Shown one piece after another: positions 8,000-8,843 of a stretch of DNA of 8,843 bases. How positions within the stretch are numbered: the stretch's first letter is position 1; the number at the start of each line of letters is the position of its first letter. The DNA is taken from NCBI GenBank assembly GCA_964524185.1, contig CAZGCI010000131.1, forward strand, positions 1 through 8,843. Reading direction: 5' to 3'. The notes under the pieces were generated by a model. The model searched no databases. It was not told where the DNA came from and saw nothing but the letters and a program-made list of their open reading frames with translations. Both the position numbers and the translations under genes were made by a program. The DNA is from Thiohalocapsa sp964524185 (lineage in GTDB: Bacteria > Pseudomonadota > Gammaproteobacteria > Chromatiales > Chromatiaceae).

Positions 8000-8287
8000 T
8001 CAGGTGCGGGGCGTGCCTACCCGGGTGGCTTCCGGCACTTCCTGAAGCTTCCCCGTCTTCACATCGTAGATATATCCATAGACGGGGATCTCCCCCGGCA
8101 CCAGCGGGTGGTTGCGGATCCGGCGTACGTCCTCCACCACACTGTCGGCGTTGTCGGCGATCGTTAGCCAGTCAATGTAGTTGCCCTCCGTGGAACCAGG
8201 GCCTTCCCCTGTGTCGTGCCAGCCGGAGTCATCCACAGTGGCCGTCTTGAGGCTGCTGGCGAGCAGACGCCGTAGCTGGCCGCCCGT
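8000..8287 (-). pseudogene. Beta-carbonic anhydrase, C-terminal remnant only
   Basis: On the minus strand, 95 codons ending in TGA at 8000-8002 match the C-terminal half of a beta-class carbonic anhydrase (CO2 hydration). Recognisable segments are QLRRLLASSLKTATV, GEGPGSTEGNYIDWLTI, SVVEDVRRIRNHPLVPG and IPVYGYIYDVKTGKLQEVPE. Full-length members have roughly 200 residues. The N-terminal half, with the zinc-ligand motifs (Cys-Asp-x-Arg and His-x-x-Cys), is absent: upstream of about 8288 none of the minus-strand frames resembles it. The frame itself stays open to about 8545 from a TTG, but those extra residues run through palindromic repeat sequence and do not look like a carbonic anhydrase. 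The fragment therefore cannot bind zinc in the usual way. Good preservation of the remaining codons suggests recent truncation. Confidence 0.78.
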
Positions 8288-8480
8288 GATGGAGTTGGGG
8301 GATAAAACAAGGAATCGAATAGGGGAAGGCCAAACTTTGCCGTTGCGCAAGCTGTTGTTGCAGCGGCCAGCAGACCCGCGTGCGGTCTTTGCGCACACCG
8401 ACAAGCCGGCGCGCGAAGCATGTCTAGCGAGCCGGTCGTCTGATCGGAGCGCGACAAGTTCGTCGCCACGACTCGGGGTT

Positions 8481-8552
8481 ATACCCGTCACACATGGGTT
8501 TTCGGTCGCGATGCACGCCGCTCGCACCCGAAAACCCACGTGCAACGGGTAT
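8481..8552. repeat. 25-bp imperfect inverted repeat with 22-nt loop
   Basis: Arms 8481-8505 and 8528-8552 are reverse complements at 22 of 25 positions; the mismatches are at 8489/8544, 8490/8543 and 8494/8539. The core of the left arm is ATGGGTTTTCGG and of the right arm CCGAAAACCCA. The arms are bordered by ATACCCGT and ACGGGTAT. The stem is far longer than a normal terminator and has no T-tail. It could be a palindromic repeat unit, a small mobile-element end or a protein-binding site. Confidence 0.8.
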
Positions 8553-8603
8553 GTAAGCTACGATTCAACAACAAGCGGTCCATCGACTCGTCACTACGAA
8601 ACA

Positions 8604-8675
8604 TACGGAAAGCGCGAAACTTCCGGAGATGCACGCGAGATCCGGATGGCCTTCGCGTATTTCGCGCTTTTCGTA
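8604..8675. repeat. 16-bp inverted repeat with internal TCCGGA stem
   Basis: TACGGAAAGCGCGAAA (8604-8619) pairs with TTTCGCGCTTTTCGTA (8660-8675) at 15 of 16 positions. Inside, TCCGGA occurs at 8622-8627 and 8641-8646 and can form a second stem; an alternative register pairs CGCGAA with TTCGCG (8652-8657). The CGAAA/TTTCG-rich arms resemble the dispersed intergenic hairpin repeats often seen in proteobacterial genomes, whose translations give FRVFR-like strings. That resemblance is from memory, not from a search. Confidence 0.72.
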
Positions 8676-8735
8676 GTTTGTTTCCGTCTGCGGCCATGTT
8701 CATGTTGTCTTTGAACGGTCACTCAGTGCTCGCGA

Positions 8736-8784
8736 GGCGATGCCGTGCCGCCGACCCGACCGCGCGTCGGTCTGAGGCATCGCC
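8736..8784. repeat. 9-bp inverted repeat with nested stem
   Basis: GGCGATGCC (8736-8744) and GGCATCGCC (8776-8784) are exact reverse complements. A nested CCGAC (8751-8755) and GTCGG (8766-8770) can pair inside. It lies immediately beyond the TAA at 8788-8790 of a minus-strand frame entering from the right edge, so it might terminate a gene outside the window, but there is no T-run. Confidence 0.5.
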
Positions 8785-8843
8785 CCGTTAGCCCGCATCG
8801 CTCACCAGGCCGGCGCAGCGGCAGGCAAAGCGGCGGGGGCAGT

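Larger units (their letters stand above)
8288..8843. other. Gene-free stretch with palindromes next to the truncated gene
   Basis: No convincing gene is seen on either strand in these 556 nt. The first 55 nt are visibly less GC-rich (about 47 percent by eye) than the flanking genes. The open frames that exist, including one of 177 residues on the plus strand, run through inverted repeats and show no recognisable domain. On the minus strand a frame enters from the right edge and stops at TAA 8788-8790; its 17 in-window codons are too few to identify. Three hairpins within this stretch are listed separately. Confidence 0.6.

Noticed and set aside
8003..8545. Complete 181-residue carbonic anhydrase reading frame starting at a TTG
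   Set aside because: Only the C-terminal 95 residues resemble the family; the upstream part reads through the palindrome and lacks the zinc-ligand motifs, so a truncated gene is the better call.
8181..8714. 177-codon plus-strand open frame across the right-hand region
   Set aside because: It starts antisense to the carbonic anhydrase remnant and continues through two palindromes; its translation shows no domain and resembles repeat-derived artefact frames.
8736..8792. Possible integron attC site: inverted repeat followed by GTTAGCC
   Set aside because: GTTAGCC does not fit the GTTRRRY core fully, and no complementary AAC-type box lies at the right distance on the other side of the stem.

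Overview
The window is GC-rich, with GC-biased third codon positions in its genes. It looks like a chromosomal segment of a gammaproteobacterium, perhaps a member of the Chromatiales/Ectothiorhodospiraceae. The taxonomic guess rests on base composition, on a YcbL/GloC protein very close in layout to the E. coli one, and on the gammaproteobacterial style of the RDD and DUF349 proteins. It is an inference only.

Layout. Positions 1-2573 (minus strand) hold a large membrane sensor histidine kinase with an extracytoplasmic sensor, two PAS domains and a HisKA/HATPase core. Its last few residues lie beyond the left edge. A divergent intergenic gap (2574-2718) separates it from a plus-strand run of four genes: an RDD-family membrane protein (2719-3219), a GloC/YcbL-type glyoxalase II (3295-3933), an unrecognised Ala/Pro-rich soluble protein (4006-4893), and a 955-residue helical protein with N-terminal HEAT-like repeats and about three DUF349 repeats (4956-7823). 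The last two are 62 nt apart and may be co-transcribed, although a -10-like box lies between them.

The 3' part is accessory in character. The convergent junction 7824-7999 contains three hairpins, one followed by a T-rich run. It faces the C-terminal 95 codons of a beta-carbonic anhydrase on the minus strand (8000-8287), whose zinc-binding N-terminal half is missing. From the breakpoint at about 8288 to the right edge no gene can be recognised. That stretch starts with lower GC and carries a 25-bp imperfect palindrome (8481-8552), a second palindrome (8604-8675) of a type that resembles dispersed intergenic repeats, and a third hairpin (8736-8784). The two larger palindromes share a 9-nt sequence in their loops.

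The genes do not form an obvious single pathway: signalling, methylglyoxal detoxification and two helical proteins of unknown role sit side by side. The parts most worth a second look are the palindrome cluster abutting the truncated carbonic anhydrase, and the pair formed by the unknown gene and the DUF349 gene. I saw no RNA gene, CRISPR array or intact transposase.
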